From contig OZ024736.1 in NCBI GenBank assembly GCA_964016875.1, positions 42,750,707-42,814,706 of the forward strand: a stretch of DNA of 64,000 nucleotides, in the 5' to 3' direction. The notes under the pieces are model-generated. The model saw only the letters and a program-made list of their open reading frames with translations, was not told the origin of the DNA and did not search any database. Source of the DNA: Fallopia convolvulus (taxonomy: Eukaryota > Streptophyta > Magnoliopsida > Caryophyllales > Polygonaceae). The translations under genes were made by a program, and so were the position numbers. Shown piece by piece: positions 20,545 to 33,044 of this stretch. Position 1 is the stretch's first letter; each line of letters begins with the position of its first letter.

Positions 20545-21828
20545 TCATCCCACGTGGAGGCTTCAACATCCATAATATTAATATGTTCAAATCTCACCCT
20601 TTTCCCATAAGCTATAAAAATTGTGGAAACAACAAACTTGAGATGGAACCATTAAAGGATAACGAATTCAGAAAGAAATTTCAAGGACACATAAAAATCC
20701 ACAATTTCATAATTAATTCCCGAATCAAGGCTAAATATGGTTATAAGCTTAATTAAGCTAAACATGATTATATAAGCTTAATTAACTCATTATAAACCGA
20801 GATATCTTGTATGAAATCTTGCATTTGATCCACTGCTCAGTTCATGAGTTCAGAAAGTGTAATAGAAACAAAAACTTGTAGAATATATCACCTGTTCTAG
20901 ATGACTTAAAATCAGAAAGGTCCTAAGGGGTCCTAGTTGAGCTGAGATCCAGGGCGCTAGCAGGGGATGATCACAAAGGATCCCCCAGTTTCCCGTCAGA
21001 AACCCTCGCCAAACCCATATTTATTCTATGTTTTTCTAATCGTAATCAATGAAATTTATCTACACATCAATGAATTATCAGCAATTTGTTTTTGGTCATC
21101 TCTTAAACAAAGGAAAACATGCACTCATACAAGAACTACCATACTAGGCTTAGCCTTTCAAATTTCAATCCACAAAGAACTCGGCAAGCAACAGAGCTCA
21201 GAATCAATGCATAATATAAGATACATGTCCATATTTGATGCCATGTTAAAACCAGTCCTAAATAACAATTTAAGCCAAAAGAAAACACTTGAAGATGAAA
21301 CACCAATCATGTTGAGCAGACACTTTAGCTAATATACTTGAGAAAATTTTCTAATGATGAAGAGTAATCATAGATACACGAACACAAGGACAGGTTGATT
21401 GAGAAAACATCAGATCAATTAGGCATAGAAAAGAAGCAGTTGAACCATATTCAACAGATACAAGATCACCCATGATTCTGAACCTATGAAATTGTGCACT
21501 ATAAGGAATCACTTAGTAGAAAGTATGAAAGAAGTATGAGAATTTAATAGATCTGATGTTTTCTCAATCAACCTTAGCACTGTATGAAAGAAGTATGAGA
21601 AAAATCAGATCATGAAACAGGTGCAGTACTAAAAACAGTCTGTAGAATTTAATAGGATGAAGCTTGAAATGAAAACCAGTACATAGTCCAGAATCAACAG
21701 CTAAATAATATCCATCAACTGCGATTGCTCAAAATATAGTACAACTCAAATGTCTGACTCTCAACTAAGAACTCAACAAATGCAAAACTAGTCATAAAAG
21801 GCTCCGTTCTGGATTCTACAGATCCATC
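20545..21828. other. Intergenic and 3' flank of the eL39 gene
   Basis: The part nearest 21828 should be the eL39 3' UTR. It contains a perfect 24-nt inverted repeat (21393-21416 and 21550-21573) and a 19-bp direct repeat (21523-21541 and 21582-21600). No coding gene is seen. Confidence 0.5.
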
Positions 21829-22178
21829 TTAGAATCCAAGCTTAGTACGGCGCCAGTGCCTGCGCTTCGCATTATACCTAAAACACACACAAATCGCAAT
21901 CCCGAATTCAACCCCAATCCTAATCAATTTCTTCAAATTTCCAAAATAAATCAAGTTTGAATAATCGAATATCACGAAGAAATACCTGATGGTGTTGTCG
22001 GTTCTCATACGGATCCAGTACGGGATGGGGCGATTCTGGCGCATCTTCTTCGCCAGCTTCTTCTTGATCATGAACGACTTGTGAGACGGCTGCCACGAAA
22101 GTAAGAAAATTCAGAACGAAATGATCTCAAATAAACATTACGAAAGAAACAGAACAGAGTTCACTCCACTCCTACCAT
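21829..22178 (-). CDS. RPL39: 60S ribosomal protein L39 (eL39)
   Basis: Three exons give exactly 51 residues: 22178-22176 (the ATG alone), 22089-21986 and 21877-21829. Introns are GT-AG with matching phases. The product starts PSHKSFMIKKKLAKKM and ends RHWRRTKLGF, the very basic sequence of eL39 at its usual length. It is one of the smallest large-subunit proteins and lines the peptide exit tunnel. Compared with the usual family sequence, PIPHW appears here as PIPYW. The start is certain because the second exon begins directly with the conserved Pro-Ser-His after the initiator Met. It shares a short upstream region with the gene on the plus strand. Confidence 0.97.
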
Positions 22179-22454
22179 TTTCGACTTCGGGACCTCGAAG
22201 AACGGCGAACCGTGAGTTTTGGGAGGATGAAAGCCGGGAACCCGCAAAACAGAAACCCTAATTATGAAAGTGGAGACTTTTATAACACCGAAAGTTATGT
22301 AAAAACTATTCAGCAAAAAATGATACACAGATAGATGGGCCGAAAGATCCAAACCCATACAACCACCGGCGGCCCAATAATATAAACCTGAAAAATCCTT
22401 TCTTCATTCCTCCAACCCTTTCGATTAGAACCAGAACAACGGTTACCGCTCGCC
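22179..22454. promoter_or_regulatory. Divergent promoter between eL39 and the MAM33 gene
   Basis: Only 276 bp separates the two start codons. It contains a telo-box AAACCCTAA (22253-22261) and two site II motifs, TGGGCC (22336-22341) and GGCCCA (22371-22376). This combination is characteristic of plant ribosomal protein and mitochondrial biogenesis genes, which suits both neighbours. Confidence 0.8.
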
Positions 22455-24230
22455 ATGGCTGCCTTCCTTACCAGAGCTTCTCGAAGATCATCATCGATTA
22501 TCTCTGGGCTTTCTTCCTCCAAACCACTGTGCAACCGGATCGAAAGTCATATCCGCTTCCCGCAACCTCAATTTTCTCTTCGCCAGCTCAGTCCCGGGTC
22601 GATCCAAACCCGATTCCAAACGGATGGGGCAGTCTCGATTTCCCCGTTCTTGTCCAACATTATCCGCATTCTTCGGACAGAGATCGAATATCAATCGGAG
22701 TATGCTCCTCCGTCTCAGGTACTCCACCGTACTGCTCAATAAGTTATTTCAATTCGATTTTCTTGTTGATTTGTGGGAAACTCGCTGAATGGTGGTACGA
22801 CTTCTTTTCCGATTATGTAACTTAGCCATTTCAAATTGATAATAGCGCATGATTTTGTTCAATTCTCAAGTGGTTCCTGCTGAATTTATGATGATTAGCT
22901 TGCCTTATCGTATATTAACTAGGATGTTGATCAATGTCTCTTCCCTTTGTTACAAATAAGGTGTCCCCTCGAAGAATCGAACTGTTCTAGTCTTTTTAGC
23001 TTAATCTCTGTTCTTAGTATTTTTATTTTCTAATTTATGCTAAACTGGTGGCTTTTCCTATCTCATATTGTTTACAATGTGGAAAATGAACTTCTGTAAG
23101 CTGTAATTGATCAAGGAGTGCAGATTTTAACTTGTAGAAACTCCTTGAGACAAGCGATTCCCAATTCACACGTATCTTCCATCAGTCGTTCTTATTCATC
23201 TTCTCACCCATTTGATCTGGGTGTAGAATGATTTTTCTAGTTTAAGTTTTCAAATTTCTTGATTGTTCATTCTTCCTTTTCTCTTTGGCCTTATAGCCAG
23301 TTTCAAGGTTCAATATCTTTACTGTGGATGAGCGCCGTGGTCAGCAATGGATAAAACTAACAGGGAAGTCTAGACATAATGAAGATATAAAAGTCGAGGC
23401 AACAATGTTTGATGGATGCATCTCTGTTCCAAAACCCGGGGACGACACTGATGGTGAAAATTTGCGTCTCCATCTTAGCTTGTTTGTTGACATAACTAAG
23501 GCAGATGGGTCCAGTTCACTGGAATTTGTGTGCTCAGCATGGCCTGATAGTTTGCAGATACAGAAAGTGTACGTGCTCCCTCAAAATGGTCTACAATCGA
23601 CAGCTTACACGGGTCCTGCTTTTAGGTATGTTTGAACTTACATGATTGTAGTTAGTTATCACTTTGTCGAGCTTTGATTTTTTTTTCATTGAAGTGGTTT
23701 GATAGATAAAAATAGAAGCTATACCATTAATGTTGTATATTTTCATCATCAATTATTGTCGGGAGTGGATTGTTTTTTATCCTTATAGCTCATGTGGTTA
23801 AAGTTTTATTTATTTTTTATTTTTATTTTTTTTTGTGTCGTTCCTACATGCATATTTCAGAATAAAATAACTTACTACTTGGCTGAAAATTGAAAAATGG
23901 CTTATTATCTAGAGAAAGAAGTTTACCTTCTCATCGGCTCTTTTATGATTTCCTAAACCTAATAATGAACAAAGAAATGGTTGTTTGAATATTGGACTGC
24001 AGATAATGCTTAAATGACTTTGGTTGAAGTTTTTAATCTGTGTGCTTCGGCTCTACTTCTTTTTCAGGAAGTTGGATTCCAAGCTTCAAAAGGGCTTGAG
24101 CGATTACTTGGAAGAAAGGGGCGTAAATGGTGATCTTTCTGCTTTCTTGCATGATTATATGTTGAACAAGGACAGAATTGAACTTATTCGATGGCTGGGA
24201 ACAGTTTTGTCTTTTCTCGAAAAGCAGTAG
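22455..24230 (+). CDS. Mitochondrial glycoprotein family protein (MAM33/p32-like)
   Basis: Three exons: 22455-22718, 23297-23625 and 24068-24230, with GT-AG introns of 578 and 442 bp and matching phases, giving 251 residues, normal for the family. The N-terminus (MAAFLTRASRRSSSIISGL) is rich in Arg and Ser without acidic residues, as expected of a mitochondrial presequence. The mature part has the p32 fold signature: FTVDERRGQQWIKL, VEATMFDGC, LRLHLSLFVDITK, then the C-terminal helices ending RWLGTVLSFLEKQ. MAM33/p32 proteins are acidic trimers of the mitochondrial matrix linked to oxidative phosphorylation and mitochondrial translation or splicing. The paralogue is not determined. Confidence 0.93.
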
Positions 24231-26752
24231 ATTTGTGTTTCCTTTTGACTGATTGTAATGTGACAGTATCGTTAGATTTCAGTAGCAGGTTTAGTAGCTT
24301 CTTTACATTCTTTGTACCCCAAAGAGCCTGCTCTTGTTGCAAATAATGCTTCCATGGTTAGATTGTTGACATCTGTTCATATTTGATATTGACTAATTTG
24401 CCCCTCTTCCTGCCCAACTCTATGATGTGAATACTCTCTTGAAAATTTGCATGCTTTCTCCAAAGTTACTCTCAATTGAGGCTTTTGACTCTTATAAGCC
24501 ATTGGACAAGGCATGTTGGTTTACTATGTTATTTGGATTGATCTTAATTTACTGATCAGTTGACAGTGATTCTTATTTGCTGCTCAGTGGTGAATTAAAA
24601 CCTCCTCAATTTGGCTTCTTATAGTTAAAGGCAGCTTAGACCATAAAATTGATCCTTGAATTGAGTCAGGCGAAAAGATATTTTCTCTGCATACTACAAG
24701 CTAGATACAGTATTCAAAACAAGGTGGAAAGAGTGACTGCTTGTCTCAGATGTCAAGGTGACTGCTTATGCTTAGTGTTAACTTGTGCTGCTGTATTAGC
24801 CCTCCTATGCTGCTTGTAGTTAAGAGCAGCTTCAATTTTTGGTAAAGTGTAAGACAAAGCTGTAATTAGAACTTGAAATAGTGTTCAGAAACTCAGAGAG
24901 GTATGTTTATTGAACTTAATATGCTTGCCTTTGGTACTATTGCTGCTGCCTACTTAATACTTGAAGTTAATGTTTATAAAACTACCTCAGTTTACAAGTG
25001 GTATCACGGAGATTACAAGTTCAACTTTTCTCAAAATGATGCTTCTATTCGATTCTATTGTTTGGTTCAAGCTGAAGTAGATAGTTCTTTCAAACTTGTT
25101 AAGACTTTGAACCAAATAGGCAAGCAATAGAATGGAAGCATCATTGTTCATTTCCAGAGTAAGTATAACTTCTTCGATTTGCTTCAGTCCAACTTATTGT
25201 TTATCACAATATCTACTTCCTTTTCTGGGAAGAATGTGGCATCAAGTCAGATGAGAGCTTGATGTCTCTTCGTATTTTTACATAAAATCAGGCAGAAATA
25301 CAGATTCTATTATTTTGATCGCGCTTCACATTCAGCTGCAATTATAAGATCAATTTGATTTCTTCAACTCGTTGATATAAATCCAATCCCCCTCACTGTT
25401 ATATAGTTATAAGAGTGCTTATTTAAATTCAGTTGGTGATTTTGGACCTATATTACCTTTCAGAACGGTGTGTCTAACTTTCAATGCACAATATTGTGTC
25501 TAATCTGATCTGTTAGAGGGCTAGCTAACGGTCTACTCCTAATAATGCCACAGCAAACAATCTATACATTTAAACCATAGCATAATAATGACATCTGAAA
25601 TAGGACAATGCAATGTGTGGAAGATTGATACCAGCATGGGTATTTTTATGCATATTTTATGGTTTGTCTCTTGACTTTCTTACAAAATCTGGCTGAATTT
25701 TTCCGAGGGGCCACCAAATATTTTTTTTGTCATTGTTTAGTAAGTGTGAAAATGAGGTTGGTACTATAATATCAACTTAGTGCATAATTGCCATTAAATC
25801 TGCATATGTTGATATTGCATCCAAATGCAAACTACTAGATTTAGGTTGCAATATTGCCAAAAGATGGGGCCTAGGCGTGTTTCACCCACTATCCTGTTCA
25901 TCCATCTTGGTTTCTATTTTGTTAAATATTCTGAGCTTTATCCTTCAGGTCTTTGTAATGAACTGAAATGCTCAACTTCCAGTTTAGAAGTCAAAATTTT
26001 AAAACAGGTTTAGATTTAATTGGAGATGCTTCTTTGTCTACCTTTAGATATTCCATGGCCACTTCAACAATGCTGACACTATTTGCCACATTGAAGCATT
26101 GTCCACCTCTAGATGAGCTTCTTCTTCTTCTTCTTCTTCTTCTTCTTTTTTAATAATAGAGACGTCTTATCTGGTATTTTTTATTTTGCAAAATGTTGAT
26201 GGACGTAGTCAAACTGGTTCTAGATTTTGCACTTGCTGTCATTTTAGAGGTTGTTCCTCGTTGGCTTTGATTAAGATTACTGAACTTGCCGCATTATTAT
26301 AATATAAAGTGTCTCCAATAATTGTGAATCTTGGATATCTATCTGAGACTATTACTATTTGAATTCCTACTGAACTTGCTGTATACTCTTTAGGTGCCTG
26401 TTTTGCTATTTAAAACATGTAAATAGTATGTTTTTCCCATGATTAGAATAGTTTATGATCTTCTCTGCTAATGCAGGAAATTGACAAACTTTCCTACTCA
26501 AATGAATTATATCCAGTCTTGAGCTTTTATAGTTTAAGTTCTGCACAACAGTACTCACCTAGAAATCTAGCATCCATCTTCATAGATTAAAGTGAATTTT
26601 CTTTAGAGCACAAGAAGGAAAACCCTTGATTCTACTATGAAATATTTACAAGATACATTCCCGGATCAAACAAAACAGAGAAACTAAACAATTCTCAAGC
26701 ACAGAATACCAACATCACCTAAGTGTTGAAAAAAAAAGTGCAAAAAAAATGA
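24231..26752. other. Intergenic DNA, no gene seen; contains a possible hairpin
   Basis: Ordinary AT-rich sequence between the MAM33 gene and the zinc-finger gene. The only structure I support is the inverted repeat at 25038-25142 and a (CTT)n microsatellite near 26119-26148. Confidence 0.6.
25038..25142. other. Imperfect inverted repeat able to form a hairpin
   Basis: Arms 25038-25070 and 25107-25142 are inverted copies (shared GATGCTTC at the base and TTTGGTTCAA at the loop side) with a 36-nt loop. The middle is offset by internal gaps. The length and loop suit a plant microRNA precursor, but the sequence does not match a microRNA I know. Confidence 0.45.
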
Positions 26753-27508
26753 TCATAGCTTCAAAGACAAGTCAAGCTTCTTTGTATCTTCTTGATTAGT
26801 TTGGGTTGAACCATCTCCATCCCACTTGTAATTATTTGCAACCGCCTCATCAACTAACCCGAATCTCCCAACCCCATTTCTTGACGACGCTCCTCCTGCA
26901 GGCATAGCATGGCTATGGTAATTCTCCAAGACCAGCTTCCCTACTGCTGGCTGTTGCTCCATAGGCAATCTTGCCCATCCTTGTTGACCGTACACGTTTC
27001 CAGACCCAGAAGAGAGCGGCGCCATATTACAAGGCTTATGGATCATGGAGTGTACCTGAATTCCTAGAGATCTGTTCTGAGAGCCGTGTAAGGGAAGTGA
27101 AGCCATGTTGTGGTGCATGAATGAGTGCCCAAAAGCCGCTGCTGTGGCTGCTATTGTGGCGCCTATCCTCTGGTTTCTCTTTGCGAGGGTCCTCTCTCGT
27201 TTGTGAGCGTTTTGGTGTCCTCCTAAAGCCTGTGAGCTGTAGAACTTTCTCTGGCAGTAGTTGCAGGAAAACACCCTTGGCTCGCCTTCAGAAGACGGCT
27301 GAGTTGTGTTTGATGAGCTCTGGGATGACCTTATGTTCAGGAAGTCAATCAGATTGACCTCTGTATTATTGCTGAATCTCCTGCCTGAATCTTGCATCAA
27401 GTCTATTGGTGGTGGTCTGAAGAGTTCTGTTTCTTGATCTTGATCTTGATCTTGCTGTGGAGATATAGTACTTGATGCTCCAGAGAGACATGGCTCCTCC
27501 AGCTCCAT
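26753..27508 (-). CDS. Single C2H2 zinc-finger transcription factor with EAR motif (ZFP4-like)
   Basis: Intronless, 251 residues. One plant-type zinc finger at about residues 80-101 (CNYCQRKFYSSQALGGH with the second His in NAH), containing the QALGGH helix that contacts DNA. A basic stretch follows (KRERTLAKR), probably a nuclear signal. The protein ends DLSLKL, an LxLxL EAR repression motif that recruits TOPLESS-type corepressors. This is the layout of Arabidopsis ZFP1-ZFP7-like C1-1i factors, of which ZFP4 looks closest. Members act in hormone, light or trichome regulation; which role applies here cannot be read from the sequence. The start is the first ATG, in a family-typical acidic N-terminus. 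Confidence 0.92.
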   Translation of the reverse strand: MELEEPCLSGASSTISPQQDQDQDQETELFRPPPIDLMQDSGRRFSNNTEVNLIDFLNIRSSQSSSNTTQPSSEGEPRVFSCNYCQRKFYSSQALGGHQNAHKRERTLAKRNQRIGATIAATAAAFGHSFMHHNMASLPLHGSQNRSLGIQVHSMIHKPCNMAPLSSGSGNVYGQQGWARLPMEQQPAVGKLVLENYHSHAMPAGGASSRNGVGRFGLVDEAVANNYKWDGDGSTQTNQEDTKKLDLSLKL

Positions 27509-30500
27509 TGCTTGCTTGCTTCTGGTTATTCAACACAGGTGAAGTTAATTACTTCCAAGATTGTCTTTTGTGTGCATATGGGTGTGTGTGATTTTTGGGG
27601 GGGATGGAGTGATGATACTTATTTATTCACACTATGCACTTGTTTATTGGAACTCCACGTTATGCCTATATCTAATCCTGCAAGCCTATACTTAACTCTA
27701 CTTTTATGTACTATTATAGTATTTTATTCCCTCTAATCTTGTCTACTTTGTTTATACAACTCTTGCTTGGTGCCAATGTGCCACTCATTAGAATATTTTA
27801 TTATTAAATTATACAAAAGCATACATGTATATGATAAGTATTTTTTTTTAGTTGTATGGACATGGACATGGACTGTTGTTCCATACTAATGACGTGGTGG
27901 AATGTGATTGGACAGGTACTCTGATCTGAGACTGGGAGCTTCTCAAACTTGTGTTGTTAAATATATGAAATTTTGAACTCTTATCTTATCTGTGTATTGC
28001 ACTCTGTGATAATTGACATCTCAACCGAGTTGGGCAGTTCGGGTAGGTATAGTATTATTTATGGGGCTAAGACATTTCCCATTATGGTCAAAGGTAGTTT
28101 GACTTTAAGACACTGCCTCATTCATATGTTGTGATTGGGTTAGAGTTTGAAGTTAAGTGTGGATCATTGTGCAAATTCTTTGTCACATTTCTGTGCTCCA
28201 AATTTTATCTCATATATTGTGATTGGTTTTGTAATTAAATTTCTTTTTTTTCCACAAATCACAATAAATATGACATTTCCGCAGGTGTCTTAAGATGAGC
28301 TCAACGAGAATAGAAATAAATATGACATTTTATGAGACACTAAAATGGGACAGAAGAACTAGTTGTCCAATTGCAATTCGGGTAGTTTGGGGATTGGGAT
28401 ATTGTGAATTGAGATAGTTGTAGGTCAAAATTTTGACATGTTTGGGTGAGAATGAACTAGTTGGGGGTGGGACATGATAACCTTGTACTGCTGTGTCAGA
28501 CAAAGAAGCAGGAGCACATTGTCCCATGTTAGTTGAGATTGCAATCCTATGCATGTGTTCCTCAGGTGCTCCCCACAAGAATTATTGTGTCAATTACAAG
28601 TATTTGATGTGAACTTTACATTATTATTGTGGATAATCAATGGAACTAGCTAGCTCTTAGCCCCTTCACAGCCAATGTAATTTATAGGTTTCTTTTTCAG
28701 CCTAAGTAATAATCATTCAAGCAAGAGTAAACAACAACAGATCTCTCTAGTTACTCTTTCTCTGTACATTACAAACGTTTGATCTTGAATGTGACATCCC
28801 ATTAACTTAAAAGTGTGGATTTTATGTGTCCTACCTATGAAATCTAGGCCTAATCTTTTTTGATTTTGAGTTATATCTACGTACCCAGCTATATATTTTC
28901 ATCTGTCTGAAAAATGCCAACTGATTTAATACTAATAGAGAAGGTTTACACACTTGTTTTTTCTTCTTAATTTATTGCTTCTTTGGCCCTCCAAGTGTCC
29001 CACTTAGATCTCGCAATGAGTTCCTTGAGATTGCTTATTTAAGTTTATCACCTTCATGAGTGATCAAATATACTAATCTCTTAGTGGTGTACCTTGCAGA
29101 TTCCACCCACCTTCCATTTTTATAAGACATGCACAATTTCTCAATTCATTGCCACAAATGAGCCACTTGAGAGAGAGAGAGAGAGAGCATCATCAAAGTT
29201 GCACTCATCTTCGTAGAAACATGCAACTATAATAAGCTCAAGTCAACTAATTCGAGCTTTTTGTCTTCATTTAGACTGATCGAAAAGGAATACTCTCCTT
29301 AACCCAACTAACTCTATAGTCTGTCTGTATACAATTAAGTTGTTGCATAAATGATGCATGCACACCACTATGGCACTATTTGAATAAGAATTGGATTTCT
29401 TTGTCACCACCAAAAGAATTGGAACAGTCTTGATATGAGTCCACTCATACCTTTTCGTGCATTTCAAAAGACAAAGAGGATAAAAAATACAGTGATAGCT
29501 TTTCCATTTGTCAAGTTTATAGTACTTGTTGAATATATATATATATATTGTCATTCTTTTCCTTGATACTATTATTACTCTAGCTAGGAAGAAATTTAAA
29601 ACTCTTAGTCTTTATATAGGTGAGAGCATTAATATTTGCATGCATATATTTGTATTCTTCTGTTAGCTAGTTGAGAAGCCAAAAGGGTGGCCAATGAAGG
29701 CAGGCCACGTGTGATGAAACGATGTGGTATGTAGTGTCGTCCCATGGTGGCACTTGTGACAAGTGGCCGACAAGCATAGGGAGAAGGTACATGACTCGGA
29801 ATTATCCTTGCTCTATAACCTAACTTATGCTATTCTATGTTTGCATTATTAATTTGTTTAACATCATCATATCATTAAAGTAAAACCCTTGTGATAAGCA
29901 TAATCTTAGCTTTTGATTTAATATTTAATTTGTGATCCTCGACTAATTAATTAATGTGACTTAATTAACCTCATGCCCCCACAAGAAAAGGGGGAAAAAA
30001 GAAATAATGGAGGAGGGTTAGAGAGATGAGAAGGTCTTAGCTAGCTAGTTAGTGCTTGTTGGCATTTGTGTACTCATTGGCTATCTAATAATATATATTT
30101 ATAAAAATGATTCCATGAACAACAGCTTTAAATTTGGCTAATCAAAATTAAACCAAATCCCTTTATGAGATCTTGTGTCCCTCCAAATAAAGGTAGTAGT
30201 GAAGTTGAAAAAAGCTATTGACTTTGAGATGACTTTGCCTCCTCTCCCAAACATGAAAAGACCATAAAAGAGTTCAACTTCTCAAGTAACTGAATTGAAT
30301 GAAGAGGGCCACCTTTTCGTCTTTTCTCTCTTTCTCTTGTAGTTGTGGGCATGGCCCAGTTTTTCTTCCTTGCTTTTCCCTCACCTTTTAATTTGCTTCT
30401 CTTCTCTTGTACAGTATTATTTACTTTCTTCAAGTTGAGTAGATACAATTGAAATTGGCTTACAAAAAGGTGCACCAATCTAATCTTAGCATTATGAATA

Positions 30501-31429
30501 GATGCTTGGACTCCTGGAATCTTATATGGGTCTATCTTCCATGTCATGCATGATGTATCTACACCTATTTTTTAAATAAGAAAAGAATTACGATGCCTTT
30601 AAATCTTTAATTTAATAACAGTTTCAAGTGAGATCGAGTATCCCTTTGAATGAGATTTCTAAGGGTACGTAAGATCTAAATGGAAGTCTACAAACTTGGA
30701 CGTCTGCGAAAGTATGTAGGTCGAATGGGATGTCGGCAACAATCATCTCTATCGATCTCTTAGCTCCAGAAATAATCTCTTGACCTATAAAATGACCAGC
30801 TTTGACCAAAAACTTGACTTGTCAAATTAAATTAACAATCAATCACTACGTTTGTTACTAGAGCAGTACTTGTGTTGTGAAATCTGCCTAAATTGATCGA
30901 TCCTACTGGATTGCCTATCGAAACCAATAAACCTTTGTGGACTTGCATGTGGTGGTCTGGTTTCTTCTATGTGTAGGGTCCACCAATCATCAGAGTTGTA
31001 ACTTGCATACAATTCAATCGATCATCTATAATAGAATATATTAAAATAAAATGCAAGTAGATCGATAGATATATGCATGCCCTTTTGCAATTAGTGTCAC
31101 TGCTTTTGGCTTATAATGCTGAATAATTTTGTTTGCCGACTTTGGTTAAATAAACTGATTCTGTGGTGTGGGAAAGGTTGAATTTCCGGGTTTAGTGATT
31201 CTTTCTTTATACCCGGCCTTTTATTCATTTTGGGATCTCATGCATCTCGATCGCTCTCTTAAAATGATAAATCCTAGCCACTCCAACCTATCTACCTAGC
31301 TTATATGATTTTATTCTATGATAAGGGCTCGAGACAAGCTACTATATATAGGAGCCGTTTCTACATGAACTCAAATTGCTGAGTAAAATAATGGATCATG
31401 TAAAACAGATCTAGTCTCTAATGGCACAC
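27509..31429. other. Long intergenic region, no gene supported
   Basis: Begins with the upstream region of the zinc-finger gene. Has (GA)n near 29169-29187 and (AT)n near 29535-29550, and a G-box CACGTG near 29707. A 110-codon frame at 30215-30547 (minus) has no recognisable domain and atypical composition; I do not call it. Confidence 0.5.
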
Positions 31430-32216
31430 ACACAAGCAAGATCGAACCAAGAAAGCATAAAGACAAGTGACACTGAGAATGGTTACGCGGTTCGGTGTTA
31501 AAACCTACATCCGCTGAGTCTCAGTGGGGAGACCCTTCCCAATCCACTATCAAGGCTTTCAAGGATGGTTACACAAATGTCTATACACAGCAAACCAAAA
31601 ATCAAGCTAACAACCCTAAGACAAACACACAGAAAGAACCAAACAAGGCAACAAGAAGCAAAGGAAGAAGATCTAGGGTTTCGGCCCCCCAGAGGCTGAC
31701 GAAGCTTTGAGCTAAAGCCTCGACGAAAGCTTCCGACGTCTTCTCCGGCAAGAGGATCGTCCCTTCACTCTCTCTCTTCCACCGGCGTCGCACTTTCTCT
31801 TTTTCCTCTCGCTCTCTCTTTCTCAGATCTGGATCTAGGGTTTGGAATGCGCCGAATGAGCTCTCGCGAGCTCAAGAGGAGCTTTTATAGTGAGCTCCAG
31901 AAGCTTCTCCAAGTCGAGCTCAAAACGCGTCGTTCAACTAAAGACGCTTCTTCAGAAATCGGAAATGGGCTGGCCTATGAGTTTTGGGCCAAGCTCGATG
32001 TTCAGGCCCAATCAAGCTGATTTACACGAGCTAGCTCATATAAGACGAGACCGGTTTGTTGCCTCCAAACCGGTACAAACCCGGGGTGGCATACAAGCTC
32101 GGTTCACCTCTCAAACCAACTCGTAAAATAGCTATGAACCCGGTTCTCGACTGTTTGGTCTACCTAGTATATTTACATAGTGCCATACCTTATCCTATGT
32201 CACCTAAAAGCTAACA
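31430..32216 (-). repeat. Probable solo LTR, family unknown
   Basis: On the minus strand it starts TGTTAGCTTTTAGG (from 32216) and has a TATA box CTATAAAAGC at 31890-31881. Downstream it carries a GGTTCG-type segment near 31490 of the sort seen in plant LTR R-U5 regions. The 3' edge and target duplication are not resolved. No coding sequence. Confidence 0.45.
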
Positions 32217-32530
32217 CTGATTTATTCATTAAGCATAACAGATCATATGATTCATATCTCGTGGGATATTTCGTGCATGGCGATCAAATCTCTCTTCTTC
32301 TTCAGTTGGGTGAATTAAGATCGGCATTTTATTTTATTTTTGTGCTTTTTGCTGACTTAAGGTGCCGTTCCTTTTATGATATATAGTTGACAACTTGACA
32401 TGCTTTGGCAAAACAAGAATCTGAATAGCTGTGCCATTAAAACACTTCAACCAAAGATACCGTTCCAAACTCATATATATACCGGTAGGAATAAAGTTTA
32501 GCATTTTGATAAAAGAAACGATCATATAGG
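32217..32530. other. Intergenic DNA, no gene seen
   Basis: AT-rich spacer between the probable LTR and the MITE at 32531. Nothing else is supported. Confidence 0.5.
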
Positions 32531-32704
32531 CAATGTTCTAGAAAATGCTAGGCGGGTCTGGGCAGAGAGGGGCCGCCTAGTGTCTAGACGACCTGAACGG
32601 TATTTTAGGTAATTCTGAACGGACGTCCAGCCCGCCTGGACGGCTAGGCGGGTTGTGACTTTCCAACGCCTAGGCACAACCTAGAAGGAATTTTTAGAAC
32701 AGTG
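32531..32704. mobile_element. hAT-like MITE, 174 bp
   Basis: Ends CAATGTTCTAGAAAA and TTTTTAGAACAGTG are inverted repeats, followed inward by GCTAGGCG / CGCCTAGG. Flanks CATATAGG and AATATAGA match at 6 of 8 positions, suggesting a decayed 8-bp duplication. Confidence 0.65.
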
Positions 32705-33044
32705 AATATAGAAGAAAAGGATCCGAATCTAATCGAACCGTCGAATTTTTATTTAATGGTCATGATTTTTTCTAACTTTTTAAAATCCAGAACTGAACCC
32801 GTGCTTTTGAGTAAGAAAATTCCTCCTCACTTACATGAAATGATTCAAAATTCACTCAAATGATTTGTATTTAGAATTAGATTCAGGTTGATCGATCTCA
32901 CCCACTTATCTAAAGTTAGGGTTGACCGTAACGTTATTTTCAGGCTGGTGTACGTCGTTTAGGGTCTTTAGGTGGACTATATGTCTATATATAAAACCTA
33001 TTTCGTACATGCCCATGCCACTTGATCGTTGTTGCTTTAAACAT

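Noticed and set aside
30215..30547. 110-codon minus-strand frame
   Set aside because: No domain, no splice or promoter support, composition like the surrounding intergenic DNA.
31430..32216. Target duplication for the probable solo LTR (ACACTGA near 31469 and 32213)
   Set aside because: Using it would make the element start and end without TG..CA, so it is probably chance.
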